Source: Leptotrichia trevisanii DSM 22070
GTDB taxonomy: Bacteria; Fusobacteriota; Fusobacteriia; Fusobacteriales; Leptotrichiaceae
Direction: 5' to 3'
Length of the DNA stretch: 64,000 nucleotides
NCBI RefSeq assembly: GCF_000482505.1
Contig: NZ_AXVL01000004.1
Location: 62,001 to 126,000, forward strand
Part shown: positions 16,364-23,963 of the stretch, piece by piece
Numbering within the stretch: the first letter of the stretch is position 1
Layout of the letters: every line of letters begins with the position of its first letter
Notes under the pieces: generated by a model
Database searches by the model: none
What the model was told of the DNA's origin: nothing
The model's input: only the letters and a program-made list of their open reading frames with translations
Translations under genes and position numbers: made by a program

Positions 16364-17296
16364 CTAATCCTCCAATATTTTTACTTTTTTCCCTTGACTT
16401 CTAAGCCACATTTTAATTCCTTCTTTTCCATAAATTTCAGCCCAAATTGTATATTTTTTCATATTATTTTCCAAATTTTCCTCTTTCTTTATTTCTGCCG
16501 TTGGTAACCTATCCAGAACTACTTCTTTCAGCCCTGTATATTCAAATTTTACTTTATGCAATTTTCCTGAATACATAAATTGTATCCTTTTTCTAAATTC
16601 TCCATCTTCAAATCTTGAATTATACGGAATATCAAATTTTTTATTTGTATTTCTGACTTCCGTTATTCTGTCAATCCTAAAGACAATTGGTATCTCATCA
16701 TCTTTATTTACCATAAATACAATTAGATAAAAGTAAAATTCTGAAAACATTATTGAAAGTGGCTTTACTGCATGAAATTTCTTTTTTCCAATGTTAGACG
16801 TATATTCAATTTCTATAATTTTTCTGTCAGTAATGTATTTGGATAAATTCCAAATCGATTTAAGGAGAGGTTTTCCGTGTTGTAATTGAACATAGTTAAA
16901 TCGCTCATTTTTTATGATTTTTTCAATTCTCTTATAGCTGTCACTACTGGCTGCCTGCTTTGCTATTTTCCTTAAAAGAATCTCTAATTCTTCCTTACAA
17001 AATGCTCTACTTTCCAGCAATATTTTACTAATTGCTAATATTTCCTCATTAGTAAATACATTTATATTCACATCTTTTTGCAGTTCATAGCCCTCTTTTT
17101 GCCAATTATATACAACCTTGCTTTGATTTTTTTCAGCATAATAACTGTTTAATGTATCAAAATCACGCTGAATACTCTTTTCACTAACTCCATATTTCTC
17201 AGACAATTTTTTCTTTTTTAAAATTTCTCCTTTTTCCAGTTTTTCCTTAATTTCTATAAACCTAAATAACTTCTCTGTTTTTACTGACTTTTCCAT
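16364..17296 (-). CDS. WYL-domain transcriptional regulator
   Basis: The 310-residue protein has a winged-helix DNA-binding region in residues 1-60 (LSEKYGVSEKSIQRDFDTL). A WYL-type ligand-binding domain follows, around residues 155-225, with IIEIEYTSNIGKKKFHAVKP and FYFYLIVFM in the place of the WYL triplet. A C-terminal WCX-like part ends at about 305. Regulators of this type bind nucleotides or nucleic acid and often control defence or DNA-damage genes. The frame can start five codons earlier, but the ATG at 17296 has the well-spaced AAAGGA. It heads a three-gene unit and has two possible promoters plus a palindrome upstream, consistent with self-control. Confidence 0.9.
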   Translation of the reverse strand: MEKSVKTEKLFRFIEIKEKLEKGEILKKKKLSEKYGVSEKSIQRDFDTLNSYYAEKNQSKVVYNWQKEGYELQKDVNINVFTNEEILAISKILLESRAFCKEELEILLRKIAKQAASSDSYKRIEKIIKNERFNYVQLQHGKPLLKSIWNLSKYITDRKIIEIEYTSNIGKKKFHAVKPLSIMFSEFYFYLIVFMVNKDDEIPIVFRIDRITEVRNTNKKFDIPYNSRFEDGEFRKRIQFMYSGKLHKVKFEYTGLKEVVLDRLPTAEIKKEENLENNMKKYTIWAEIYGKEGIKMWLRSQGKKVKILED

Positions 17297-17364
17297 CTTT
17301 TTCCTTTCCATAAAATTTAGTGAATCAATATTTTCATTTTATTTATAATTTGTATATCCTTAGA

Positions 17365-17393
17365 ATTATACCTCAAAAAAAAGGCTTTTCCAA
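17365..17393 (-). promoter_or_regulatory. promoter of the WYL operon
   Basis: TTGGAA (17388-17393) and TATAAT (17365-17370) are spaced by 17 bases, about 70 bases upstream of the WYL start codon. Confidence 0.65.
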
Positions 17394-17420
17394 TTTTATA
17401 ATGATTATATCATAATAAGT

Positions 17421-17437
17421 TGGACACTTTTTGTCCA
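17421..17437. promoter_or_regulatory. palindrome, possible WYL operator
   Basis: TGGACA and TGTCCA arms flank a 5-base spacer. A second TATAAT (minus strand, about 17410) lies just downstream, so the palindrome covers the expected -35 position of that upstream promoter. Operator function is inference. Confidence 0.45.
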
Positions 17438-17494
17438 TATCTACAAAAAATTATAAAATTATTAACTTTAGTAAAGTTATTTTAAATAAATCAA

Positions 17495-17528
17495 CAAAAA
17501 AATCACAGCTAACTGAATAACTGTGATT
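17495..17528 (-). terminator. terminator of the PanA-PemK/MazF pair
   Basis: An 8-bp perfect stem (AATCACAG/CTGTGATT, 17501-17508 with 17521-17528) with a 12-base loop is followed on the minus strand by a T-run. Confidence 0.85.
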
Positions 17529-17549
17529 CTTATTCTTAAAATACTTTCA

Positions 17550-17930
17550 CTATTCTAATAGTCCTTCCATAATTTCATTGTGAAATTGCTCCACTTTTTC
17601 CACTATTTCTAAAAATAGCTCTTCGTAATCTAATTTTAAATCTCCTATTATAACACTTGTATCTATTTGCTGTCTTGGTATTGAAACTATTCTGTGTGTT
17701 CTAACATACGATAATCTTGTCAAATTTATTTTAGGAAATTTTACTGGATCTATTTCTATATCGTATATCGGATTTACGTTTGCTCTATTTGAAATACTCG
17801 AGATAGGAAGGACTACGTAATCATCATTTACAGGACTTTTTAATACTAACGCAGGTCTTGATTTAATGGAATTTCTCTGTAATCTTATATCATAATATTG
17901 GGTTAAACATTTGACTATTTTACCTATCAT
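17550..17930 (-). CDS. PemK/MazF-family toxin
   Basis: The 126-residue protein shows the MazF/PemK fold: a GKIVKCLTQYYDIRL strand region, SRPALVLKSP in place of the common RPALVI, YVVLPISS, and a C-terminal LDYEELFLEIVEKVEQF helix. Members are usually mRNA endoribonucleases. Its ATG shares one base with the stop of the upstream Panacea gene (TAATG), a strict translational coupling typical of toxin-antitoxin pairs. The order here is antitoxin first. Cleavage specificity cannot be read from the sequence. Confidence 0.85.
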   Translation of the reverse strand: MIGKIVKCLTQYYDIRLQRNSIKSRPALVLKSPVNDDYVVLPISSISNRANVNPIYDIEIDPVKFPKINLTRLSYVRTHRIVSIPRQQIDTSVIIGDLKLDYEELFLEIVEKVEQFHNEIMEGLLE

Positions 17931-18421
17931 TAAACTATCACTTCATAATCTTCAAATTCGTCATAATACATATCCCACATATAATCATAAGGCCTTACTT
18001 TTTTTGCATCTTCTCTTATATCTTCCATTTTAATTTTCACATTTCCATTTTCTTCCTTTTTAAGTCCTTTTCGTGAGTTAAGCCACGAAGTTTCTTTATG
18101 TGTCAATACACTTAATTTCCACGAAGCCAATGCCCCGTATTCTTGAATTATGTTATTTATTATGTATTTACTTTCGCTTTTTATATCTTCTGTTTGTGCA
18201 TTTATACCATCTTCAGTAAAAACTGTTCTAACCTCCCTAGAAACAGGTCCATACTTCCACCCCTCAAATACTTCGTTAAAAAGAGGCTGATTTAAAATAG
18301 CAAATGTTTCTCTCTGTGAAAAATATAATAATTTTTGCAATTTCATTTCATCAATAATTTCTTCTGTTACTCTTTTATATTCATTGAAAATATACTGAGC
18401 AACATTTATTATTTTTTCCAT
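17930..18421 (-). CDS. Panacea-domain antitoxin (PanA)
   Basis: The 163 residues match the Panacea (DUF4065, SocA-like) family. INVAQYIFNEYKR at the N-terminus is followed by MKLQKLLYFSQRE near residue 26, then FEGWKYGPVSREV near residue 70, and LSVLTHKETSWLNSR near 118. Panacea domains neutralise many unrelated toxins. It is directly coupled to a PemK/MazF-like toxin, so this is a PanAT pair with a ribonuclease-type toxin. A strong promoter lies upstream and a terminator follows the toxin, so the pair is a self-contained unit. Confidence 0.85.
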   Translation of the reverse strand: MEKIINVAQYIFNEYKRVTEEIIDEMKLQKLLYFSQRETFAILNQPLFNEVFEGWKYGPVSREVRTVFTEDGINAQTEDIKSESKYIINNIIQEYGALASWKLSVLTHKETSWLNSRKGLKKEENGNVKIKMEDIREDAKKVRPYDYMWDMYYDEFEDYEVIV

Positions 18422-18455
18422 ATTACCATCTCCTTAACTACTATTTAATAATTAA

Positions 18456-18484
18456 ATTATACCCTTTTTCCTACAAAAGTGCAA
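18456..18484 (-). promoter_or_regulatory. promoter of the PanA-toxin operon
   Basis: TTGCAC (18479-18484) and TATAAT (18456-18461) are separated by 17 bases, about 35 bases before the antitoxin start codon. Confidence 0.7.
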
Positions 18485-18511
18485 TCAAAATTTTTAATAT
18501 TGCATTTCCTT

Positions 18512-19468
18512 TCAATTCTTCCTACCTCCACCAATCTTCTCAAAAACAATCGACTTCGTAACCACATAAAGTAAAATTGCTATTAACAATGGCAATACTA
18601 TTGATGTCAATAAAATTATTCCAATAATAACTGGCGTATTTTCAACCAAGTCTTTTGAAATAACATTTATTTCCTTTGAAAAATTATCAATCTTGACTTT
18701 TGCACTGTCAATTTGCCCTGGAATATTAAAAATACTTTTAGACTGATCTAACGAAAGCATTTCATCCTTTACTTTATTTAATCTTCCCAAATCCTGATTT
18801 AGTTCAACAATTGCAGGTTCCTTGTATTCTTTTTCAAAATAGCTTGATATTGTTGAATTTACAAATATTGCACTTGGTAAAACTATGTAAATGTACAATA
18901 ATATAAAAAATGAATATTTAGAAATCTTTCTAAAAATTCTTGTAATTTTATTTTTGTAAATAGTATATGGAAAAATCGTAATTAATGAAATAAATGTCAA
19001 AATTGTAGCTAATTTCACCTTAAAAATTTCATAATAAATCGTTTCCAGCTTCAGTATAACAACGCTCGCAAGTGACACTTTCCACAAAATATTTATCATA
19101 TCATAAATAGGCTGAATAATATCTCCAATTTCAATTTCCATCCCAACAATCATACTGACATTAACCGTACTTCCCTCAATAATATCCGTCGTCCCCTTCA
19201 AAAGCGATAATGTCAAAAACATCTTTTTCGACTCTTCATAAGTTTTTTCCAAATACGGCATTGTCAAATTTTTGAAAAAATTAAAAATTGTATGCTCAAA
19301 AATTTTATCCATTATTCCAAAAATACATAAAATCAGTCCAATTACAATCAATATTTTAACCAACAGATTCTTCCTATTTGAGTCCCATTTTGGAGAATCA
19401 TTTTTCTGATTTCTCTCCAAATTTTTTTCTTCATTTACTGTTAATACAGCTTCTTTTCTTTCTTCCAA
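18512..19468 (-). CDS. integral membrane protein of unknown function
   Basis: The 318-residue protein is not recognised. A charged N-terminus is followed by a hydrophobic segment near 33-55 and a soluble loop. Further segments lie near 125-150, 158-175, 186-208 and 280-308. Between the last two lies a charged helical stretch (about 215-275). The start codon appears to be TTG: AAAGGAG sits 9 bases upstream, and no ATG or GTG occurs in frame before the first membrane segment. The gene stands alone between the toxin-antitoxin pair and tcdA. It could be a transport or envelope protein. Confidence 0.7.
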   Translation of the reverse strand: MEERKEAVLTVNEEKNLERNQKNDSPKWDSNRKNLLVKILIVIGLILCIFGIMDKIFEHTIFNFFKNLTMPYLEKTYEESKKMFLTLSLLKGTTDIIEGSTVNVSMIVGMEIEIGDIIQPIYDMINILWKVSLASVVILKLETIYYEIFKVKLATILTFISLITIFPYTIYKNKITRIFRKISKYSFFILLYIYIVLPSAIFVNSTISSYFEKEYKEPAIVELNQDLGRLNKVKDEMLSLDQSKSIFNIPGQIDSAKVKIDNFSKEINVISKDLVENTPVIIGIILLTSIVLPLLIAILLYVVTKSIVFEKIGGGRKN

Positions 19469-19557
19469 TCAATTTCACTCCTTTTTTCTTTCAATTATTT
19501 TCAAATATTTATTTAGTAGATAATTAATTTCAACTATTTAAACCATAAAGAATGGGA

Positions 19558-20340
19558 TTAATCCCACTCCAATAACTTTCTGACTACATAAGAAGCAAGC
19601 ACAAGTCCAGCTGTTCCTGGTACAAAAGCATTACTTCCAGGTGTAGTCTTTCTTGGAATTGTGTTATTTTCCCTAAATTCAGTTGGCAATTCTTCCTTAA
19701 ATAATTCTGATTTATTCGGCTGTACAGGTATTTCTTTTGAAAATGCAACTGGAACATTTGTAATTCCTTTCTTTTTCAAAATACTTCTAATAGTTCTTGC
19801 CATCGGACAAACGGAAGTATTTTTTATTTTTGCAATTTCCACCATTTCAGGACGCATCTTGTTACCAAATCCCATTGAAGAAATGATATTTATTTTATTC
19901 TTTACGCAATACTCGATCAGATTAACCTTGCTTCTGATAACATCAATCGCATCCACAACAAAATCGTATTTACTATTATTTAAAGATTTATTTTCAGAAT
20001 TTCCCAAAATTTCATCAACATCATCATAAACCAGCTTTTTCACAAGCTCCACCTTACATTCTGGATTAATATCTAAAATTCTATCCTTCATAACATCAAT
20101 CTTAGACTTTCCAATTGTACTTCTAAGTGAATGCAGCTGTCTATTAATATTTGACTCTGAAATCTCATCAAAATCAACCATCGTAATCTGCCCGATTCCT
20201 GATCTAGCCAAAGCCTCCACAGTATAAGAGCCCACTCCACCAACTCCAAATACAATAACTTTAGAGTTTTTCAATCTCTCAATCCCTTCTTCTCCAACCA
20301 TCATGGAAAATCTGGCAAACGTCTGATTTTTACCACTCAC
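19558..20340 (-). CDS. tcdA: tRNA threonylcarbamoyladenosine dehydratase
   Basis: The 260-residue ThiF/E1-like protein cyclises threonylcarbamoyladenosine at tRNA position 37 using ATP. The adenylation fold is clear: FGVGGVGSYTVEALARSG near residue 31, MVDFDEISESNINRQ with the conserved Asn-Arg-Gln, DFVVDAIDVIRSK, and TTPGSNAFVPGTAGL near the end. Cys residues in ICSMG-like and SVCPMART positions fit the family. The start is GTG at 20340. A four-codon mini-ORF (MIKK, 20351-20337) directly precedes it, its TGA overlaps the GTG, and the SD AAAGGGGAG abuts the mini-ORF ATG. Translation of tcdA may therefore rely on a slightly long SD spacing or on coupling. Confidence 0.93.
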   Translation of the reverse strand: MSGKNQTFARFSMMVGEEGIERLKNSKVIVFGVGGVGSYTVEALARSGIGQITMVDFDEISESNINRQLHSLRSTIGKSKIDVMKDRILDINPECKVELVKKLVYDDVDEILGNSENKSLNNSKYDFVVDAIDVIRSKVNLIEYCVKNKINIISSMGFGNKMRPEMVEIAKIKNTSVCPMARTIRSILKKKGITNVPVAFSKEIPVQPNKSELFKEELPTEFRENNTIPRKTTPGSNAFVPGTAGLVLASYVVRKLLEWD

Positions 20341-20481
20341 TTTTTAATCATCTCCCCTTTCAATATTCATTTTCACTTTACTTTTTTCTATCTAAAAATT
20401 TCGCTCATATTATATCATAAATATGTAAAATGTAAATAGTGTAAGAATAAATTTTTATTATATGTTATTAAATAAATAATA

Positions 20482-20510
20482 TTGAAAAAAATATTAATTT
20501 ATAATATAAT
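20482..20510 (+). promoter_or_regulatory. promoter of htpX
   Basis: TTGAAA (20482-20487), a 17-base spacer and TATAAT (20505-20510) lie directly upstream of the htpX SD. Confidence 0.7.
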
Positions 20511-20531
20511 ACCTTTAGCAAAAATTAAATG

Positions 20532-20576
20532 AAAGGAGCTTGTATAATGTAACTATATTATACAAGAATAAAAATG
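20532..20576 (+). promoter_or_regulatory. SD-hairpin-ATG translation start of htpX
   Basis: The SD AAAGGAG (20532-20538) is 35 bases from the htpX ATG, too far for normal use. Between them lies a 12-bp stem (20539-20550 with 20555-20566, one G-U pair) with an AACT loop. It abuts the SD and leaves 7 bases to the ATG. Folding would restore normal spacing. The stem also contains an ATG-TAA start-stop pair (20547-20552) at 8 bases from the SD. Confidence 0.7.
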
Positions 20577-21449
20577 CCTATGTTTATAAATACTATGAAA
20601 ACAGGTTTTTTAATGTTTGGATTAGTTTTTCTCTTTGTAGCGATTGGTGGTGTATTGGGAAATCAGCGAGGGGCCTTGATTGGACTTCTGATTGCTGGGG
20701 GAATGAGTTTTTATAGCTACTGGTTTAGCGATAAGATGGTTATAAAAGCATATAATGGGCAGGAAGTTACTTCCCGAAATAATCCAAGGTTATATCAGTT
20801 AATACAAAAACTGGCAAACAACGCAAATTTACCAATGCCAAAAATTTATATAATTCCGGAACGTCAGCCAAATGCCTTTGCAACTGGGAGAAATCCTCAA
20901 AATGCTGCGGTTGCCTGTACTGCTGGACTGCTTGAATTGATGGATGATAATGAGCTGGCTGGAGTTATGGCTCACGAATTGGGACATATAAAGCATCGTG
21001 ATATTTTAGTGAGTACGATTGCTGCCACTTTTGCTGGAGCGATTGTCAATATTGCAAGATTTTTGCCTTATGTATCAAGTGGAAATAATAAAGATGAAGG
21101 TAGAAGAAGAAACAATGTTGGAACTGCAATGCTTCTTTCATTTTTAGCTCCAATAGCAGCTTCAATAATTCAGATGTCCATTTCAAGAAAAAGGGAATAT
21201 ATGGCGGACAGAGCTGGAGCGGAATATTCAGGAAATCCATTATATTTACGTAATGCACTGCAAAAATTGGAAAGTTACAGTCACAATATCGCAATGAATA
21301 GACAAGATCCTGCAACAGCACATATGTTTATCATAAACCCATTTTCAGCTAGCAGCTTTAACTTAAAAAATTTATTTAGTACACACCCATCTACTGAGGA
21401 TAGAATTAGAGAGCTGGAAAAAATGGCAAGAGAACAGCATTTGTTATAA
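20574..21449 (+). CDS. htpX: HtpX-like zinc membrane protease
   Basis: The 291-residue M48-family metalloprotease has two N-terminal membrane segments (about 9-28 and 33-50). The zinc motif HELGH lies at 134-138 inside AGVMAHELGHIKHRD, and two further hydrophobic stretches lie near 145-165 and 185-200. MADRAGAEYSGNP supplies the third ligand Glu region. HtpX degrades damaged membrane proteins, often under envelope stress. The gene has its own promoter, and the leader places a stable hairpin between SD and start codon, which suggests translational control. The ATG at 20574 was kept because the next ATG two codons later has no better spacing. Confidence 0.93.
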   Translation: MPMFINTMKTGFLMFGLVFLFVAIGGVLGNQRGALIGLLIAGGMSFYSYWFSDKMVIKAYNGQEVTSRNNPRLYQLIQKLANNANLPMPKIYIIPERQPNAFATGRNPQNAAVACTAGLLELMDDNELAGVMAHELGHIKHRDILVSTIAATFAGAIVNIARFLPYVSSGNNKDEGRRRNNVGTAMLLSFLAPIAASIIQMSISRKREYMADRAGAEYSGNPLYLRNALQKLESYSHNIAMNRQDPATAHMFIINPFSASSFNLKNLFSTHPSTEDRIRELEKMAREQHLL

Positions 21450-21489
21450 TTTTTAAGGAATTTGATAAAATAATTCTTTTTTAATTTTC

Positions 21490-21518
21490 TTGAGAATTTA
21501 TCTCAAATATGATAAAAT
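21490..21518 (+). promoter_or_regulatory. promoter with inverted repeat over the -35
   Basis: TTGAGA (21490-21495) and TAAAAT (21513-21518) are 17 bases apart. TTGAGA and TCTCAA (21501-21506) form an inverted repeat that could be a repressor site. Confidence 0.5.
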
Positions 21519-21548
21519 GTATAAAACTATAAAATATGGAGAATTGAT

Positions 21549-21935
21549 ATGATTAACGCATTTGCATTTTTAACATTGTTATTACTTTTTGTACGAATTT
21601 ATTCATTTGTATCACTTTTATTTTTACGTGGCAAGCAAGTGCAATTTGCTGAAAGAATAACTGTATTGATATTATTATTTGAAGTCCTGATTATATTTTT
21701 ATATACTTTCTTTGCTTCATTCCGATACTTATTACCGCCAGTTTTAATGCTGTTAAAAACTCCAAAATTTTTAATTTTTAATAATTTTTCGGTGGTGTTT
21801 TTATGTTATTCACTTTTAAATCTAGCATTAAGTTTTACATTCGGAAGTCAAAGTATCTTTAAATTTATAAATAGGTTTTTTGTTGGAATAATTTTATTAA
21901 CAAATATTATTTATGGATTTTTATTAATAGTTTAA
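21549..21935 (+). CDS. small membrane protein of unknown function
   Basis: The 128-residue protein consists of about four hydrophobic helices (near 2-25, 33-58, 70-95, 103-127) with a short basic loop (RGKQVQFAER) after the first. It has no recognised motif. Its own promoter lies directly upstream, GGAG is at 21538-21541, and a terminator follows, so it is a single-gene unit between htpX and the convergent DUF1858 gene. It may belong to a multisubunit membrane complex family, but nothing in the sequence decides this. Confidence 0.7.
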   Translation: MINAFAFLTLLLLFVRIYSFVSLLFLRGKQVQFAERITVLILLFEVLIIFLYTFFASFRYLLPPVLMLLKTPKFLIFNNFSVVFLCYSLLNLALSFTFGSQSIFKFINRFFVGIILLTNIIYGFLLIV

Positions 21936-21941
21936 ATAAAT

Positions 21942-21990
21942 AAAAAATGTGTACTAAATAGAAATTAATCTAAAATCGTACACTTTTTTA
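21942..21990. terminator. bidirectional terminator
   Basis: A GTGTAC/GTACAC stem (21949-21954 with 21978-21983) extends through an A-run on the left and a T-run on the right. It lies between convergent genes. Confidence 0.7.
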
Positions 21991-22014
21991 TTATCTTTTT
22001 ATTTTTAAAATGAT

Positions 22015-22224
22015 TTATCCTTCCTGTTTCTCAAGAATCATATTTACTTCCTCAAGAATCATGTCTGGATTTAATCCGTGAACTGCAATACCTTCTCCCA
22101 ATGTTTCAGCACTCGAAATAATGCACCCAACACATCCAAGCCCGTATCTCATAAGCACCTGTGCTATAATTGGATATTTTTCAACTGCTTCCATTATATT
22201 CATATCTTTTGTCACTTTTTCCAT
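22015..22224 (-). CDS. DUF1858 domain protein
   Basis: The 69-residue protein matches the DUF1858 family: ITKDM-like start, YPIIAQVLMRYGLGCVGC with the conserved Cys-x-x-Cys, then a helix with the LGEGIAVHGL pattern. Such proteins are found alone or at the N-terminus of ScdA/RIC-type iron-sulfur repair and hybrid-cluster-related proteins. They are thought to take part in redox or iron-sulfur chemistry in anaerobes. The gene is near superoxide dismutase, which fits a redox role. The SD is AGGAGG. Domain call is confident; exact function is not known. Confidence 0.85.
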   Translation of the reverse strand: MEKVTKDMNIMEAVEKYPIIAQVLMRYGLGCVGCIISSAETLGEGIAVHGLNPDMILEEVNMILEKQEG

Positions 22225-22357
22225 AGTTATTTCCTCCTGTTTAAAATTTTATTTTATATTTTTATCCATCTAAATTAAGTATAACAAATTAAATAATTTC
22301 AGTCAACTTTTATAAACAAATATTTTTTAATTCAAATAATATCTGAAACTTTTAAAT

Positions 22358-22408
22358 AAGAAAAAGATTGAACTGGAATTATTGTAATTAATGCTTCCAA
22401 TTCAATCT
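22358..22408 (-). terminator. terminator of the superoxide dismutase gene
   Basis: A 14-bp stem (22365-22378 with 22395-22408, one G-U pair) is followed on the minus strand by a T-rich tail, just after the stop codon of the dismutase gene. Confidence 0.85.
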
Positions 22409-22434
22409 ATAAATCTATTTTAATTTACTTTGTC

Positions 22435-23070
22435 TTATTTTGTAGCTTCATATTTTTTAGATACTTTATCCCAGTTTATAACATTAAAGAATGCTGAAAT
22501 ATAATCTGGACGTCTATTTTGATAATTTAGGTAGTATGCATGTTCCCATACATCTATTCCTAAAATTGGAGTCCCTTGTGAACATCCACAAGAAGTTGCT
22601 CCCGGCATTAATGGGTTGTCCTGATTTGCAGTCGAAGTTATTTTTAATTTTCCATCTTTATTTACAACAAGCCAAGCCCATCCTGAGCCAAATCTAGTCG
22701 CTGCAGCTTTTGAAAATTCTTTCTTAAATTCATCAAAACTTCCAAATGCTTCGCTTATTTTTTCAGCTAATTCTCCTGTAGGCTCTCCTCCTGCGTTAGG
22801 CCCCATTATTTCAAAATACAGATTATGATTGTAAAAACCTCCCCCATTATTTCTTACAGCTCCACGTATATTTTCCGGCAATATATCTAAATTTGCTAAA
22901 ATTTCTTCTATTGGCTTTTCAAAAAATTGTGGTGCATTATTTTTTAGTGCATCATTTAAATTGTTTGTATAAGCTGCATGATGTTTTCCATAATGGATTT
23001 CCATAGTTTTTGCATCAATATTTGGCTCCAATGCATCAAAGTTATACGATAATTCTATCTGTTTAAACAT
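22435..23070 (-). CDS. sodA: superoxide dismutase, Fe/Mn type
   Basis: The 211-residue enzyme converts superoxide to oxygen and peroxide. It carries the full family pattern: [17 protein letters not shown] with the first metal His, [11 protein letters not shown] with the second, SGWAWLVV, and the Asp/His ligand motif [20 protein letters not shown] Cys-Gly-Cys insert near residue 158 (SCGCSQGTP) is unusual, because most relatives have no Cys there. Whether iron or manganese is used cannot be told. A promoter and a terminator frame the gene, so it is monocistronic. In an anaerobe it serves oxygen tolerance. Confidence 0.95.
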   Translation of the reverse strand: MFKQIELSYNFDALEPNIDAKTMEIHYGKHHAAYTNNLNDALKNNAPQFFEKPIEEILANLDILPENIRGAVRNNGGGFYNHNLYFEIMGPNAGGEPTGELAEKISEAFGSFDEFKKEFSKAAATRFGSGWAWLVVNKDGKLKITSTANQDNPLMPGATSCGCSQGTPILGIDVWEHAYYLNYQNRRPDYISAFFNVINWDKVSKKYEATK

Positions 23071-23103
23071 TTTTTATCACTCCCAAATTTATTATTATGA
23101 TAC

Positions 23104-23132
23104 ATTTTAGCACATTAATTTTATAAAATCAA
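23104..23132 (-). promoter_or_regulatory. promoter of the superoxide dismutase gene
   Basis: TTGATT (23127-23132), a 17-base spacer and TAAAAT (23104-23109) lie 34 bases upstream of the start codon. Confidence 0.6.
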
Positions 23133-23221
23133 TAAAAATTTATATTTTTTATGAATTTGTTATTATTACAATTATGAATTGATTAATCAAGATATTCACT
23201 ATTGCTTGTTAGGAAATTATA

Positions 23222-23899
23222 CTATTCCTTTATAATATATCCAACACTTCTTACAGTTTTTATGATTTTTTGATCAAATCCCTTGTCTATCTTAGATCTT
23301 AAGAAATTGACATACACATCTACGATGTTACTTTCTGAAACAAAGTCTATATCCCAGATTTTTTCAGAAATCATAGTTCTTGTAAGCACTCTGTTCTTGT
23401 TTCTTAAAAAATATTCAAGCAATAAAAATTCTTTATTTGTTAATTCAATTTCTTTTCCGTCACGTTTAACTTCTCTGTTTGCAGGATTTAATGTTAAGTC
23501 GTAAGCTGTCAAAATTCCCATTTCGTCTTCTGTCAAACGTTTGTTTAAAATTCTTACGATTGCTCTGAATTTAGCAGAAAGTTCTTCCAGTCTAAAGTCA
23601 TTATATATGTAGTCATCGATTCCTTTTAATAATGCCTCTGTCTTAGCATATCTGTCGTCCTGTTCAATTGCCATTAAAATATAACTTTGTCGTTTATATC
23701 TTATTATTCTTTCGATCGCCAATGGAAAATCTTCAATTGAGCTGATGTCTAAAAAAGAAATATCAAGAGATTCTGTCTTCAGTGCGTCCAGCATTTGTTC
23801 TTCATTTTCTGCCAATATTACATTAAAACTCAATTCTTTTAATAGCTGTCCCACTACCATTCTGGTTTTTTCATTTTTATTAAATACTAATACTTTCAT
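23222..23899 (-). CDS. atypical OmpR-family response regulator
   Basis: The 225-residue protein has a receiver domain (1-118) and an OmpR/PhoB winged helix (about 130-225) with ELTNKEFLLLEYFLRNKNRVL, SNIVDVYVNFLRSKID and VRSVGYII. The phosphoacceptor Asp51 is present (FLDIS). The acidic pair that binds magnesium is replaced by Asn7-Lys8-Asn9, the conserved Thr/Ser is Ile, and the conserved Lys is Asn (YIYNDF). Such receivers usually work without phosphorylation. No histidine kinase is adjacent. It follows mrp by 64 bases. No SD lies close to the ATG; the nearest, AAAGGAG at 23952-23958, is 52 bases away across an A/T hairpin. Confidence 0.88.
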   Translation of the reverse strand: MKVLVFNKNEKTRMVVGQLLKELSFNVILAENEEQMLDALKTESLDISFLDISSIEDFPLAIERIIRYKRQSYILMAIEQDDRYAKTEALLKGIDDYIYNDFRLEELSAKFRAIVRILNKRLTEDEMGILTAYDLTLNPANREVKRDGKEIELTNKEFLLLEYFLRNKNRVLTRTMISEKIWDIDFVSESNIVDVYVNFLRSKIDKGFDQKIIKTVRSVGYIIKE

Positions 23900-23915
23900 T
23901 TTTTTGTTGTATGAT

Positions 23916-23958
23916 AAATATATTAACGTTTATAATATATTTAAAATACTTCTCCTTT
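23916..23958 (-). promoter_or_regulatory. distant SD and A/T hairpin before the response regulator
   Basis: The SD AAAGGAG (23952-23958) lies 52 bases before the regulator ATG. Between them a 9-bp perfect inverted repeat (23916-23924 with 23934-23942) made only of A and T can fold. In-frame upstream codons hit a stop and offer no alternative ATG, GTG or TTG. Confidence 0.45.
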
Positions 23959-23963
23959 CACAT

